This document shows, piece after piece, positions 44,293 to 52,646 of a stretch of 64,000 nucleotides of DNA. The position numbers and the translations under genes are program-made. Source of the DNA: VRUE01 sp963704505 (lineage in GTDB: Bacteria; Actinomycetota; Thermoleophilia; Solirubrobacterales; 70-9); assembly GCA_963704505.1 (NCBI GenBank), contig OY969912.1, positions 2,604,001 to 2,668,000 of the forward strand. The letters run 5' to 3'. The first letter of the stretch is position 1. The number at the start of each line of letters is the position of its first letter. The notes under the pieces are model-generated. The model made no database searches. It was not told the DNA's origin and saw nothing but the letters and a program-made list of their open reading frames with translations.

Positions 44293-44889
44293 TCAGCTCA
44301 GGAGCACGCGCTCGAAGCCCGCCGCGAGGCGGGAGTCGAGTTCGCCGGCGGCGTCGTCGTCGGCGGCCGGGTCCTCGCCGCCGCTGACCAGGACGACGTC
44401 GGTAGCCGGGTATGTCTGCAGCTGGTCCTCGACCGCCTGGACGACGTCTTCGTCGCCGACCCGCGCCTCCGCCTTCACGCCGGCCTTGGCCAACGCCGCG
44501 ACCGTCGCCACCAGGCTCCGCTGCGCGGCCTGCCGCGCGGGCTCGAGGTCGGAGGCCCACCGATCGAGGAAGCCGATCCGCGCCGGGGCGAGAACGAGGA
44601 TGTCGGCGGCCTCCGTGCCGGCCTCGCCGAGGCCGGCGGCCGCGACGATCCTCGCCACCGCCTGCGGCTCTTCGACCGGCGCGGTGACGACGAGCAGCAC
44701 GTGACGGCGGGGATCGGTGGTCGCCGCCGACTCGATCCGCCCGCGGGGGCGCTGCGCCACCGCGTAGAGAACCAGGACGACGACCGCGATCGAGCCGACG
44801 GCGAGCCCGCCGCCGCCGCCCACCGAGAAACCGGCGACGATCGGGACCGCGATCGCGGCGACGATCAGCGGCAGTTTCCAGGACTTCAC
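44293..44889 (-). CDS. membrane-anchored USP-like protein (hypothetical)
   Basis: 198 aa from GTG. Two hydrophobic segments at residues ~5-22 and ~25-45 are followed by a soluble Rossmann-like domain (HVLLVVTAPVEEPQAVARIVAAAG..., ADILVLAPARIGFLD, TDVVLVSGGED) with a layout like universal stress proteins. No ATP motif (GxxG) is clear. It overlaps the photolyase stop by GTGA, so the two are one transcript; the link is unknown. Confidence 0.75.
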   Translation of the reverse strand: MKSWKLPLIVAAIAVPIVAGFSVGGGGGLAVGSIAVVVLVLYAVAQRPRGRIESAATTDPRRHVLLVVTAPVEEPQAVARIVAAAGLGEAGTEAADILVLAPARIGFLDRWASDLEPARQAAQRSLVATVAALAKAGVKAEARVGDEDVVQAVEDQLQTYPATDVVLVSGGEDPAADDDAAGELDSRLAAGFERVLLS

Positions 44890-46211
44890 GCGGGCGGCTC
44901 GACGATCGGCGCCGGGTAGTCGAGGCCCTCGCGGACCTCCGCCGTGAGCCTCCAGGGCTCGTGGACGGCGCGCCCCTCAACCCCCCGCAGCTCCGGCACA
45001 TAGCGGCGCACGTAGTCGCCCTCGGGGTCGAAACGAAGCGCCTGGCGCAGCGGGTTGAAGACGCGGTTGGGCCGCGTGTCGTTGCCGGTTCCGGCGACCC
45101 ACTGCCAATTGCCGCTGTTGTTCGCGAGGTCGGCGTCGGCGAGCAGCTCTTCGAAGTGGGCCGCGCCGATCCGCCAGTCGAGCCGCAGCGTCTTGGTCAG
45201 GAACGAGGCCACCAGCAGGCGGGCGCGGTTGTGGATGAATCCCTCGCGGACGAGCTGGCGCATGCCGGCGTCGACCACCGGCATCCCGGTGCGCCCTTCC
45301 TTCCAGGCGTCGACCTGCCCCTTGTCGCGACGCCAACGCCGGCCCCGCTTGCGGTAGTCGGCGCGCGGCAGCTCATGGCGGGCGGCGAGGACCTGGTGGT
45401 GAAAGTCCCGCCAGCAGAGCTGGCGGACGAAGGCGGCACCGCCCGGTCGGCCCGCGGCGCGCTCGCACACCGCGTTGGGCGAGAGCGAGCCGAAGTGCAG
45501 ATCGCCGCTGAGCCGCGAGGTCGCCGCGCCGGCGAGGTCGTCGTGGCGCTCCTCGTAATCGTGGAGGCCGGCGCGCAGCCAGCGCTCGAGCCGCTTCTGG
45601 GCGGGCCCCTCGCCGCCCGCGATCAGGTCGGGAGACGGCCTGCCGGGCGCAAGCGCGCCCGGTCTCGGCAGCCGCCCGACCCGAACCGAGGACGGCATCG
45701 ACAACCGTCGCGGCGCCCGCAGCACGGATCGCCTCGGCAACTCGCTCCAGGCCCGCCAGTAGGGGGTGAAGATCCGGTAGTGGTCGCCGCCGGCCGGCAG
45801 GACCGCACCCGGCTCGGCGACCATCAGGCCGGGAAAGGAGCGAGGCTCGATCCCCTCCCGCGCGCAGCCCTCGCGCAGCCGCCGTTCACGGCGAGCGGCG
45901 TGGCCGCTGACGTCCTCGCTGAAGTGGATCGCCCCGGCGCCCGCTTCGGCGGCGACCTGCAGCGCCTCGTCGACCGGGTCCCCCCGCCGGGTCACCAGAC
46001 GAGCCCCGCGCGCCCGCAACGACCCGTCGAGGTCGACAAGGCAATCGTGAAGGTGCGCAACCCGATTCGGCGACCCGCAGCGGCCGGCGAGCAACGCGTC
46101 GTCGAAGACGAAGAGTGGGACCAGGGAATCCGCTTCGCCGACCGCGGCGGACAGGGCCGGATGGTCACGCAGGCGGAGGTCGCGGTTGAAGAGGACGACT
46201 GCGCAGCTCAA
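44886..46211 (-). CDS. phr: deoxyribodipyrimidine photolyase
   Basis: 441 aa. The N-terminal antenna domain (AVVLFNRDLRLRDHPAL) and the C-terminal FAD domain are present. Conserved motifs are TGMPVVDAGMRQLVREGFIHNRARLLVASFLTKTLRL, LDWRIGAAHFEELLADADLANNSGNWQW and TGNDTRPNRVFNPL, the DNA- and FAD-binding signature of CPD photolyases of class I. It repairs UV-induced cyclobutane dimers with blue light. Translation starts at TTG 46211. The downstream USP-like gene overlaps it. Confidence 0.96.
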   Translation of the reverse strand: MSCAVVLFNRDLRLRDHPALSAAVGEADSLVPLFVFDDALLAGRCGSPNRVAHLHDCLVDLDGSLRARGARLVTRRGDPVDEALQVAAEAGAGAIHFSEDVSGHAARRERRLREGCAREGIEPRSFPGLMVAEPGAVLPAGGDHYRIFTPYWRAWSELPRRSVLRAPRRLSMPSSVRVGRLPRPGALAPGRPSPDLIAGGEGPAQKRLERWLRAGLHDYEERHDDLAGAATSRLSGDLHFGSLSPNAVCERAAGRPGGAAFVRQLCWRDFHHQVLAARHELPRADYRKRGRRWRRDKGQVDAWKEGRTGMPVVDAGMRQLVREGFIHNRARLLVASFLTKTLRLDWRIGAAHFEELLADADLANNSGNWQWVAGTGNDTRPNRVFNPLRQALRFDPEGDYVRRYVPELRGVEGRAVHEPWRLTAEVREGLDYPAPIVEPPA

Positions 46212-46350
46212 GCGATGGAGGCTATCCGGCGAACTCCCCTATCAGTCGCGCCAACTCGCCCGGCCTGTCGATCGGGATCGGCGTACAGCAGTCGCCGAGC
46301 TCGCCCGGCGATAGGCTCGCGCTGCCGGGGACCTACACGAGGAGGACGAG

Positions 46351-46650
46351 ATGTACGCACGAGTCGCAACCTGGGATGGCGCCGATGCTGCCGCCCTCGA
46401 GGAAGCCGCAGCCGGAATCCGCGCTCAGGCCGAGGCCAACGAGGGGCCGCCCGAGGGTGTGCCCGCCAAGGAGTTCATGTTGTTGATCGACAAGGAGGGC
46501 GGCAGGTCGATCGCGATCACGCTCTTCGAGACCGAGGACGACTATCGCCAGGGAGACGAGACGCTGAACTCGATGAGCCCTCCCGGCGGCGGCATGGGCC
46601 GCCGGGCATCAGTCGACCGCTTCGAGGTCGGGGCCCGGATGGAGGCCTAG
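46351..46650 (+). CDS. small ABM-type domain protein (hypothetical)
   Basis: 99 aa. The pattern MYARVATWDGADAAALEEAAAGIRAQ, FMLLIDKEGGRSIAITLFETEDDY and ASVDRFEVGAR fits a ferredoxin-like antibiotic biosynthesis monooxygenase (ABM) or dimeric alpha-beta barrel fold. These often dimerise and act as small heme- or quinol-degrading enzymes; the substrate is unknown. A GAGGAGGACG ribosome binding site lies upstream and a TAGGCT -10-like box lies near 46312, so this gene has a real 5' leader. Confidence 0.75.
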   Translation: MYARVATWDGADAAALEEAAAGIRAQAEANEGPPEGVPAKEFMLLIDKEGGRSIAITLFETEDDYRQGDETLNSMSPPGGGMGRRASVDRFEVGARMEA

Positions 46651-46679
46651 ACCTCCGGGTACCGGCGGGCCGACAGGCG

Positions 46680-47348
46680 CTATCGAACCAGCGGATACGA
46701 GCAGATGTACTCGTATTCGGCTTTGAGCTGGTGTTCCGGGTTTTCGTTGATGACCCGTTTCGCGCCGCCCTGGTTCACGACGATGGTCTCCTGGAAGAGC
46801 TTCGGCCCGGCCGGTTCTCCGGTTTCGGGACCGCGGAGGTCGTAGTAGTAGGAGTCGGTGAACTCGGAGTGGGTGCCGGTGCCGTCGCCGAGGGCGACCG
46901 CCGTGCGGGCCGATTCGAGCTCCTCGACGGTGGGCAGGCTGCCGCCCTTTGCGGCGCAACCGTCGGCGGCGGCCTTGACGCCGAGCACCGGGCCGCTGGG
47001 GCTGGTGTCGAAGCAGAGACCGCGGACAAGCTTGGAACCGCCGGGGCAGGCCACCGTGTGGCCGTTCAGCGTCGTCGCGTTACTCGCGTGCACGGCGCTG
47101 TCGGCACCTGGAACGGTGCCGAGCCTGGCGAGATCGATGTTCTGGCCGTCGATCGTCTTCCGGGAGACTTTGTCGGTGTTGACCGAGTTGTCGGCGAACT
47201 TGTTACCGGTCACCGCCTGGCTCTTCAGCTGACGAGAGCCGACCGAGTTCTTTCCGAGCGCGGCGAAGGCCGTCCCTGTGAGCGCCACAACCAGCGCGAT
47301 GATCGCTATCACCAGTGCCGGCTTCGGCCGCTTGATCCCTGCCTTCAT
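46680..47348 (-). CDS. exported one-pass protein, soil actinobacterial type (hypothetical)
   Basis: 222 aa. It starts KRPKPALVIAIIALVVALTGTAFAA, a membrane/signal segment whose style is common in Solirubrobacterales, followed by a SVGSRQLKSQAVTGNKFADNSVNTDKV region and then a C-terminal domain with Cys residues (CPGGSKLVRGLCFD, CAAKGG, YICSYP) that probably pair outside the cell. The function is unknown. A TATATGAT element about 70 nt upstream may be its promoter. Confidence 0.8.
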   Translation of the reverse strand: MKAGIKRPKPALVIAIIALVVALTGTAFAALGKNSVGSRQLKSQAVTGNKFADNSVNTDKVSRKTIDGQNIDLARLGTVPGADSAVHASNATTLNGHTVACPGGSKLVRGLCFDTSPSGPVLGVKAAADGCAAKGGSLPTVEELESARTAVALGDGTGTHSEFTDSYYYDLRGPETGEPAGPKLFQETIVVNQGGAKRVINENPEHQLKAEYEYICSYPLVR

Positions 47349-47530
47349 CTCTCTCCTCCCGAAAAGGTTGCCCGTCCCTGGCTCGCTTGGTCCCCCGAGC
47401 CGAAACGATCATATACACGAGTAAGACACGCCCGCTCGGCAAGAGTAGCGGCTAGGTCAGAGGAAGAACGAAGACGTACCCAGTGCGGTCCCCGTTTTTC
47501 AGCGCCGGGACGCATCGGGCGGGCAAAAGA

Positions 47531-47562
47531 GAGGAGCCGGCGCTTTCGCTAACCGGCTCCTC
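47531..47562 (-). terminator. rho-independent-like terminator of precursor peptide 1
   Basis: GAGGAGCCGG and CCGGCTCCTC form a perfect 10-bp stem with a 12-nt loop. On the minus strand the stem is followed by TCTTTTGCCC, a partial U-run. It starts 34 nt past the stop of the precursor gene at 47596. Confidence 0.7.
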
Positions 47563-47595
47563 GAACTGACCAGGTGTCCCCGAAGGGACCGTCGA

Positions 47596-47742
47596 TCAGG
47601 AATCGCCACCGCACGGGTGAGCGAAAACTTCAGACAGAATCGCCGGAAAAGCGGAATCTCCGCTGCCGCCGCACTTGTCGATCTGGGTCAGCTCGGCGAC
47701 CGTGCCGAGCGTCTCAATTTTGGGATCTGCGTATGCCTTCAT
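47596..47742 (-). CDS. RiPP (lasso-type leader) precursor peptide 1
   Basis: 48 aa. The leader fits the lasso-peptide pattern YxxPx(I/L)xxxGxxxxxT exactly (YADPKIETLGTVAELT), which binds the RRE of maturation enzymes. The predicted core begins two residues after that Thr (IDKCGGSGDSAFPAILSEVF, then AHPCGGDS). It holds an Asp at position 9, the right distance for a ring, but Ile at position 1 is unusual, and it has two Cys. A second gene at 48259 is nearly identical. No cyclase, protease or RRE gene is in the window. It is too short for a standard gene caller, yet has a -10 box, a start and a terminator. Confidence 0.75.
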   Translation of the reverse strand: MKAYADPKIETLGTVAELTQIDKCGGSGDSAFPAILSEVFAHPCGGDS

Positions 47743-47748
47743 GGGGCA

Positions 47749-47754
47749 AGCCTA
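47749..47754 (-). promoter_or_regulatory. -10 box for precursor peptide 1 (leaderless)
   Basis: TAGGCT on the minus strand lies 6 nt before the ATG of the precursor, with TGCCCC between and no Shine-Dalgarno sequence. Confidence 0.45.
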
Positions 47755-47806
47755 AGCCGGAAGCCGCCGGAGACCGAGGACGAAAAGGACTAATTTCGTC
47801 GGGTCA

Positions 47807-47879
47807 CACCCCCGGCTGGATTCGAACCAGCGACCCTCGGATTAGAAGTCCGACGCTCTGTCCGCTGAGCTACGGGGGC
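47807..47879 (-). tRNA. tRNA-Arg (TCT)
   Basis: Acceptor GCCCCCG pairs with CGGGGGT (one G-U). The anticodon arm TCGGA-CTTCTAA-TCCGA gives anticodon TCT, reading AGA. The T-arm CTGG-TTCGAAT-CCAG is intact. There is no encoded CCA. It stands between the two precursor peptide genes. Confidence 0.95.
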
Positions 47880-48014
47880 AGGGTCATTAGCGTAGACGCG
47901 TCAAACCCGGTCCGTGTGCAGCTCACCGCACGGAATTCAGTCGGCCCGCCGCTTGACCCCGGTGCGAACATTTGCTCGCTGACCCCCAGAGCCGCAAAAC
48001 CCTGAGCACGAACG

Positions 48015-48152
48015 ATGCCCGGAAAGCCAAATGAGTCGGTTTCCGAGATGTTCGCTCCGCGGAGCGAGCGTGAGTCGGCGGTCAAGGAGAGAAAGAAGCA
48101 GGACCGCCACCGCAAGCGGCGTCGCTGGCTGTCCTGGCTGCGCCGCGGCTAG
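48015..48152 (+). CDS. small basic protein (hypothetical)
   Basis: 45 aa: MPGKPNESVSEMFAPRSERE, then a run of basic residues ending RRRWLSWLRRG. Very positively charged in its C-terminal half. It lies between tRNA-Arg and precursor gene 2 on the same strand as the latter. The frame has no clear ribosome binding site and contains a 16-bp perfect palindrome (48052-48067). Whether it is translated is uncertain; composition alone supports it. Confidence 0.4.
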   Translation: MPGKPNESVSEMFAPRSERESAVKERKKQDRHRKRRRWLSWLRRG

Positions 48153-48258
48153 GTCGACGTAGGCTGCCAATCGTCCAAAACTCGTACCTGAAGCGCGGTC
48201 AGTGCTCGGTGGGGTGCCTAGCCTTTGACCTTCGTCCAGTCCAATATTTGGAGGCGTA

Positions 48259-48399
48259 ATGAAGGCAGAGTACGTAGACCCCACGATCGAGACCCTCGGC
48301 ACGGTCGCCGAGCTGACTCAGATCGACAAGTGTGGTGGCAGTGGAGATTCCGCCTTCCCGGCGATTCTCTCCGAAGTGTTCTCGCACCCCTGCGACTAG
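48259..48399 (+). CDS. RiPP (lasso-type leader) precursor peptide 2
   Basis: 46 aa with GGAGG 5 nt upstream of the ATG. The leader YVDPTIETLGTVAELT again fits YxxPxIxxxGxxxxxT, and the core is nearly identical to that of peptide 1, ending SHPCD instead of AHPCGGDS. Over a 32-residue stretch the two proteins are identical while their DNA differs at 11 third positions, all silent, so the peptide is under strong purifying selection. It is followed by a lipoprotein gene; no known maturation gene is adjacent. Core cleavage and ring formation are inferred. Confidence 0.78.
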   Translation: MKAEYVDPTIETLGTVAELTQIDKCGGSGDSAFPAILSEVFSHPCD

Positions 48400-48477
48400 C
48401 AGCGGGTTAGTCGGTGGCCGGGGCCCCCGTTGGGGTGGGCCTCGGTCGTCGGCGCTTTTTCCTTAGGGTCCATCGCC

Positions 48478-48843
48478 ATGAGAGGTGCTTTGGCGATCGG
48501 GGCCGTTCTCGTCGTGCTCACCGCCGTCGCAGGCTGCGGCGGAGGTGACAGTGAGACGACTGAATCTCCGACCACCGGGGTTCCGCTCACCGACGGCAAA
48601 TGCAAGGCCGACCCGGCCGCGGAGGCGAGGCGCGAAGCCGAAGTGAAGTCCGGGGCGCTCTCCGGCCGAGCCGCGGAAATCGCGAAGACGACCGAAGTGC
48701 GTACCTGCGAAGTCGAAGGGAACGCCATCCAGATGAAGCGAGAGCTCTGCGCGCACGATCCCGTCGACCTCCTGCGGGAAGAAAAGATCAGCGAATCGCA
48801 GGCCGAGCAGCTCCAGGACTTCCAAAAGCGAGCGGATTGCTGA
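48478..48843 (+). CDS. putative lipoprotein
   Basis: 121 aa. The N-terminus has a typical signal with lipobox (LVVLTAVAGCGGG), predicting lipid attachment at Cys. The mature part is hydrophilic and helical (AEARREAEVKSGALSGRAAEIAKTTEV, EEKISESQAEQLQDFQ) with two further Cys pairs possible. There is no enzyme motif. Its stop overlaps the following hydrolase start as TGATG, so both come from one transcript. The role is unknown. Confidence 0.8.
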   Translation: MRGALAIGAVLVVLTAVAGCGGGDSETTESPTTGVPLTDGKCKADPAAEARREAEVKSGALSGRAAEIAKTTEVRTCEVEGNAIQMKRELCAHDPVDLLREEKISESQAEQLQDFQKRADC

Positions 48844-49649
48844 TGCAGGCGATCGACGCCGGTGGCACCGAGCTCAGCTACGGCAGCAGCGGCAGCGGCG
48901 AGCCGATGCTCCTCATCCAGGGGATGAGCGCGACGCACCTCGCCTGGGGCCGGCCCTTCATCGAAGCGCTCGAGCGCGACTTCGAGTGCATCGTCTTCGA
49001 CAACCGGGGCATGGGCGAATCCGGGCGCGCCGAGCCGCCATTCTCGATCGCGGACATGGCCGGTGACACCGCGGCCCTGCTCGACGCGCTGGGGCTCGAG
49101 AAGGCCCACATCGTCGGCATCTCGATGGGCGGCGCGATCGCCCAGGAGCTCGCCCTCGCCGTTCCGGAGCGGGTCCGCAGCCTGACCCTGGGCGCGACCT
49201 TCTGCGGGGGCCCCGACGGAACGCTGATGGACCGCGACGACCTGACGATGCTCGGCGCGGCCTACGCCTCGGGCGACCGCGAAGCCGTGCTGCGCGCGAT
49301 GTGGGAGATCAACCTCTCCCCCGCCTTCCGCGAAGACGACTCGCGCTTTGCCGCCTTCGAGCAGATGGCCTCGGCGCTTCCCGCCCCGCAGCCGATCGTC
49401 CTCAACCAGATGCGGGCCTGCTCCGAGCACGACACCAGCGCCCGGCTCGGCGGCCTGAGGCCGCCGCCGCTGGTCATCCACGGGAAAGCCGACCGCCTGA
49501 TCAAGGTCGGCAACGGCGAGCTGATCGCGTCGCTGGCGCCGGGCAGCCGCCTCGAGCTCCTCGACGACGTCGGCCACCTCTTCTGGTGGGAGCAGCCACG
49601 GCGCTCGGCCGAGCTGATCCGCGAGCACGCCGAGGCGGCGGCCGCCTGA
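48843..49649 (+). CDS. alpha/beta hydrolase
   Basis: 268 aa. The nucleophile elbow GISMGGAIAQ (GxSxG) and the fold elements LLIQGMSATHLAWG, IVFDNRGMGESGR, the acid in HGKADRLIK and the His in DDVGHLFWWEQ are all visible, so the catalytic triad is complete. The family includes esterases, haloperoxidases and pimeloyl-type hydrolases; the substrate is unknown. It is coupled to the lipoprotein gene upstream and convergent with the next gene. Confidence 0.92.
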   Translation: MQAIDAGGTELSYGSSGSGEPMLLIQGMSATHLAWGRPFIEALERDFECIVFDNRGMGESGRAEPPFSIADMAGDTAALLDALGLEKAHIVGISMGGAIAQELALAVPERVRSLTLGATFCGGPDGTLMDRDDLTMLGAAYASGDREAVLRAMWEINLSPAFREDDSRFAAFEQMASALPAPQPIVLNQMRACSEHDTSARLGGLRPPPLVIHGKADRLIKVGNGELIASLAPGSRLELLDDVGHLFWWEQPRRSAELIREHAEAAAA

Positions 49650-49655
49650 GGTCGC

Positions 49656-51821
49656 CTATTCCGGCTTGCAGGCCGAGGGGTCGAGCTCGCCCTTGACCTT
49701 GTAGACGTAGTCGGGCTCGGGCTCGACAATCGGCTCTTCGATCAGCAGTTCGAGCGCCGGGTCTTTCTTGATCCAGGCGTAGATCGGATACCAGTACGGG
49801 CTTTCTTCGGTGTCCATCGTGAACTTGCTGAGGATCAGGAAGTCGTATTCGCCTTCGTTGATCAGCCGCCTGAATTGGCGGCATGAGGTGGGCAGGCGGT
49901 AGGTGCCGTTCGGTCCTTCGGCGCCGATGTACTGGACTTCGTTGTCGAGGTTCTCTCCGTAGTAGCCGTACTGGCCGAAGAAGATCTCGCCGGAACCGGC
50001 GATCCCGATCCGCTTGTCGTGCTGCTTGCGGGCGAAGGTGTAGGCCTTTTTCGGCCCTCCTTCCTGGAGGAAGTGGTCGACTTCGGTGTAGTGGTGCTTG
50101 TAGTACTGGGTCTCCTGGGCGCGGCCGAGGACGACCGCCAGGAGCAGCACCGCGCCGATCCCGATCGCGACCTGGGCGCGGGTGACGATTCGCCGGCTGC
50201 GCGCAACCCCGAGCCCTCCCGGCGCCCAGACCAGCGCCAGGGTGAGGAAGATCGTCCCGATGATGTAGCCCGGATACCAGCGCGGTGTCGTCAGCACCGT
50301 GATCGCGTAGACCGCGAGCAGGAAGTAGAAGGTCATCCGGGCGCGGCCGTCGGGGGCGCGCAGGGGCCTGGCGATCGGCAGCATCGTCATCGCCAGCACC
50401 AGGCCTGGAACGAGATACCGGGTGTTGGTGAAGAAGCCGGTCGGCGAGTTCTCCTGCCCGGCGGCGGTGAGCGGCGTGAAGACGTAGACGAACGCGGTGA
50501 GCAGCGCGGCCGCGGCGAGCACCTGGACGATCCGATTGCGCGAGCGGACCACGAGGAAGATCGCGGCGGCGACGGCGACGATCAGGATCAGGGGCCAGAG
50601 CGGCCCGAAGGCGTTGTCGAGCTGGGGGAAGAACCACTTGCGGTAGATCGTCGGGTTGGTCAGGTAGTGGGCGACTGCGAAGCGAGGCCGCGGGTCGAGC
50701 GGCATCTGGTCGGGCTGCGGCAGGTGCAGTGGCCCGAAGCCGGAGTAGGGAATCGGGTTGCCGCCGGTCTTGATCGCCGCCCGCACGTACCAGTAGCCGC
50801 CGACCACGAAGGCCGAGAGCCCGAGCACCCAGGCTGTCGTCAGGCGCCTGCCCTTGCCGCTGAAGATGATCACCCCGAGGGTGATCGCCGCCACCGGGAT
50901 CAGGAACGTGTACTTGACCGAGGCCGCCAGGCCGGCGGCGATGCCGGCGACGACCAGCGGGCCCTTGTCGAGCAGCGGCGCGTCGCGCTCGGGCGCGTCC
51001 TGGACCGCTCCGGCGTCCGGGGCTCTTCGCTGGTGTCCGTTGATCAGGAAGGCGGCGAAGGCGATCAGGAAGGCGAGGCCCATGATGTCGTTTCGCCCCT
51101 CGCCGGGCTGGGTCTCGATCATCACCCCCGCGTCGAGGATGATCGCGCCCGCGACCAGCGTCGCCGGTCCCACCTTGTAGGGCCGGCCCATGCACCAGGC
51201 GGCGAGCAGCGCGATCGAGAGCCAGACGAGGTTGATCAGCGGCGAGAGCCAGTCGGTCTTGAAGAGCACGATCCCGGCCCCGTGGATCAGCTCGGAGCTC
51301 TGCGGGTAGAACCAGGCGGCGAGGCGCAGCGGGTCGGTGAAGTGGAGGTGGACGGTCGACCCCTCCTGGGCCATGGTCGCCGCGAAGGGCATGTGGTACC
51401 AGGTGGTGTCGCCGCCGAACATGCCCTGGTCGAGGCTGAGCTGCGATGGGAAGGTCCACTCGGCGACGGTGAACGAAGCGACGCCGAGAGCGATCAGGAG
51501 CGCGATGTTCTGCACCTGCGGGGCACCCACCGAGCGGTCGTCCTTCGGCGCCATGCGCCAGCCGAGCGCGGCAGCCCCGAGCCCGACGGCGATGCAGACG
51601 ACGACGATCCAGCCGAGGCGAAGAATGCTGAGCGTGCCGAGGAGCTCGAGTGAGAGAACGAGCAGGCCGACGGCGATCGTCGCGTCGGCGAGCCGCGCCA
51701 GGGCGCCGGAGAATTCCGGCACGATCCAGCGCCGCAGCCAGTAGCCGCCGAGGCCGACGGCGGCGACGATGCCGATCACGGCAAAACAGCCACCGATATA
51801 GGAGGCGAGGGAGGGGGTCAC
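49656..51821 (-). CDS. large multi-pass membrane protein, GT-C/glycosyltransferase-like
   Basis: 721 aa. About thirteen membrane helices are visible. The first large periplasmic loop holds LDQGMFGGDTTWYHMPFAATMAQEGSTVHLHFTDPL, which resembles the catalytic loop of lipid-linked-sugar (GT-C/GT39-type) transferases, and the C-terminal domain is soluble (REDNEVQYIGAEGPNG..., SPYWYPIYAWIKKDPALELLIEEPI). A role in cell-wall or glycan assembly is inferred from fold only. The start may be GTG. Confidence 0.75.
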   Translation of the reverse strand: MTPSLASYIGGCFAVIGIVAAVGLGGYWLRRWIVPEFSGALARLADATIAVGLLVLSLELLGTLSILRLGWIVVVCIAVGLGAAALGWRMAPKDDRSVGAPQVQNIALLIALGVASFTVAEWTFPSQLSLDQGMFGGDTTWYHMPFAATMAQEGSTVHLHFTDPLRLAAWFYPQSSELIHGAGIVLFKTDWLSPLINLVWLSIALLAAWCMGRPYKVGPATLVAGAIILDAGVMIETQPGEGRNDIMGLAFLIAFAAFLINGHQRRAPDAGAVQDAPERDAPLLDKGPLVVAGIAAGLAASVKYTFLIPVAAITLGVIIFSGKGRRLTTAWVLGLSAFVVGGYWYVRAAIKTGGNPIPYSGFGPLHLPQPDQMPLDPRPRFAVAHYLTNPTIYRKWFFPQLDNAFGPLWPLILIVAVAAAIFLVVRSRNRIVQVLAAAALLTAFVYVFTPLTAAGQENSPTGFFTNTRYLVPGLVLAMTMLPIARPLRAPDGRARMTFYFLLAVYAITVLTTPRWYPGYIIGTIFLTLALVWAPGGLGVARSRRIVTRAQVAIGIGAVLLLAVVLGRAQETQYYKHHYTEVDHFLQEGGPKKAYTFARKQHDKRIGIAGSGEIFFGQYGYYGENLDNEVQYIGAEGPNGTYRLPTSCRQFRRLINEGEYDFLILSKFTMDTEESPYWYPIYAWIKKDPALELLIEEPIVEPEPDYVYKVKGELDPSACKPE

Positions 51822-51882
51822 CGGCGCGGGATGCTAGTGCCTCCCGCGGCCCCGGCGACTTGGCCCGGCCGGGCTGCCCGGC

Positions 51883-52539
51883 TTAGGCGGCGGCGCTGGG
51901 GATGCGGCAGGAGACGCCGGTGCCTTTGAGGCCGCAGTAGCCGTTCGGCACCTTGTGCAGGTACTGCTGGTGGTACTCCTCGGCGTAGTAGAACGGGCCG
52001 GCCGGCTCGACTTCAGTCGTGACCGGCTCGCGGCCGGCGGCGCGGAGGTCCTCGTCGTAGGCGGTGAGCGCCATTTCCGCGGTCTCCTTCTGGGCATCGT
52101 TGGTGAAGTAGATGGCGGAGCGGTACTGGGTGCCGACGTCATTGCCCTGGCGCATGCCCTGGGTCGGGTCATGCTCCTCGAAGAAGACCTTGAGCAGGTC
52201 CGCGTAGGAGACCTTCGTCGGGTCGAAGGCGACGAGGACGGCCTCGGCGTGGCCGGTCTTGCCCCCGCAGACCTCGTCGTAGGTCGGGTTCGGCGTCGTC
52301 CCGCCCGCGTAGCCGGCGGCCGTCGTGTAGACGCCGTCGAGTTTCCAATAGAGGCGCTCCGCTCCCCAGAAGCAGCCGAGGGCGAAGTAGGCGACCTCGA
52401 TCCCCTCCGGGAACGGCGGCTGGATCGGCGTGCCCAGGACGGCGTTCTTCTCGGGTATCTCGAAGGCCGGCTCGCTGCGGCCGGGGAGGGCGTCCTCGGC
52501 GGACGGCATCTGGGACTTCTGGGGGTTAAGCATGGTCAT
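51883..52539 (-). CDS. msrA: peptide methionine (S)-S-oxide reductase
   Basis: About 218 aa. The catalytic motif GCFWGAERLYW with the nucleophilic Cys is clear, followed by GYAGGTTPNPTYDEVCGGKTGHAEAV, and recycling Cys residues near the end (GYCGLKGTGVSC). It repairs oxidised methionine in proteins with thioredoxin. The ATG at 52539 or 52533 is likely: GGAAGG lies just before. Further upstream frames are not supported. It is divergent from the IPT/PASTA gene over a shared region with an inverted repeat. Confidence 0.95.
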   Translation of the reverse strand: MTMLNPQKSQMPSAEDALPGRSEPAFEIPEKNAVLGTPIQPPFPEGIEVAYFALGCFWGAERLYWKLDGVYTTAAGYAGGTTPNPTYDEVCGGKTGHAEAVLVAFDPTKVSYADLLKVFFEEHDPTQGMRQGNDVGTQYRSAIYFTNDAQKETAEMALTAYDEDLRAAGREPVTTEVEPAGPFYYAEEYHQQYLHKVPNGYCGLKGTGVSCRIPSAAA

Positions 52540-52646
52540 CAACCTTCCTATTCCGCTCATACATCAACCGTACAGAGGCTGTCCAGCCCGGCCGCGATCC
52601 GCCACAGCGGCGGCTATACACGACACGCCTCACCGGGGCGGCAAAT

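Noticed and set aside
47349..47595. A further gene in the gap before precursor 1
   Set aside because: Only the terminator stem and the probable promoter of the exported protein were found; no supported frame.
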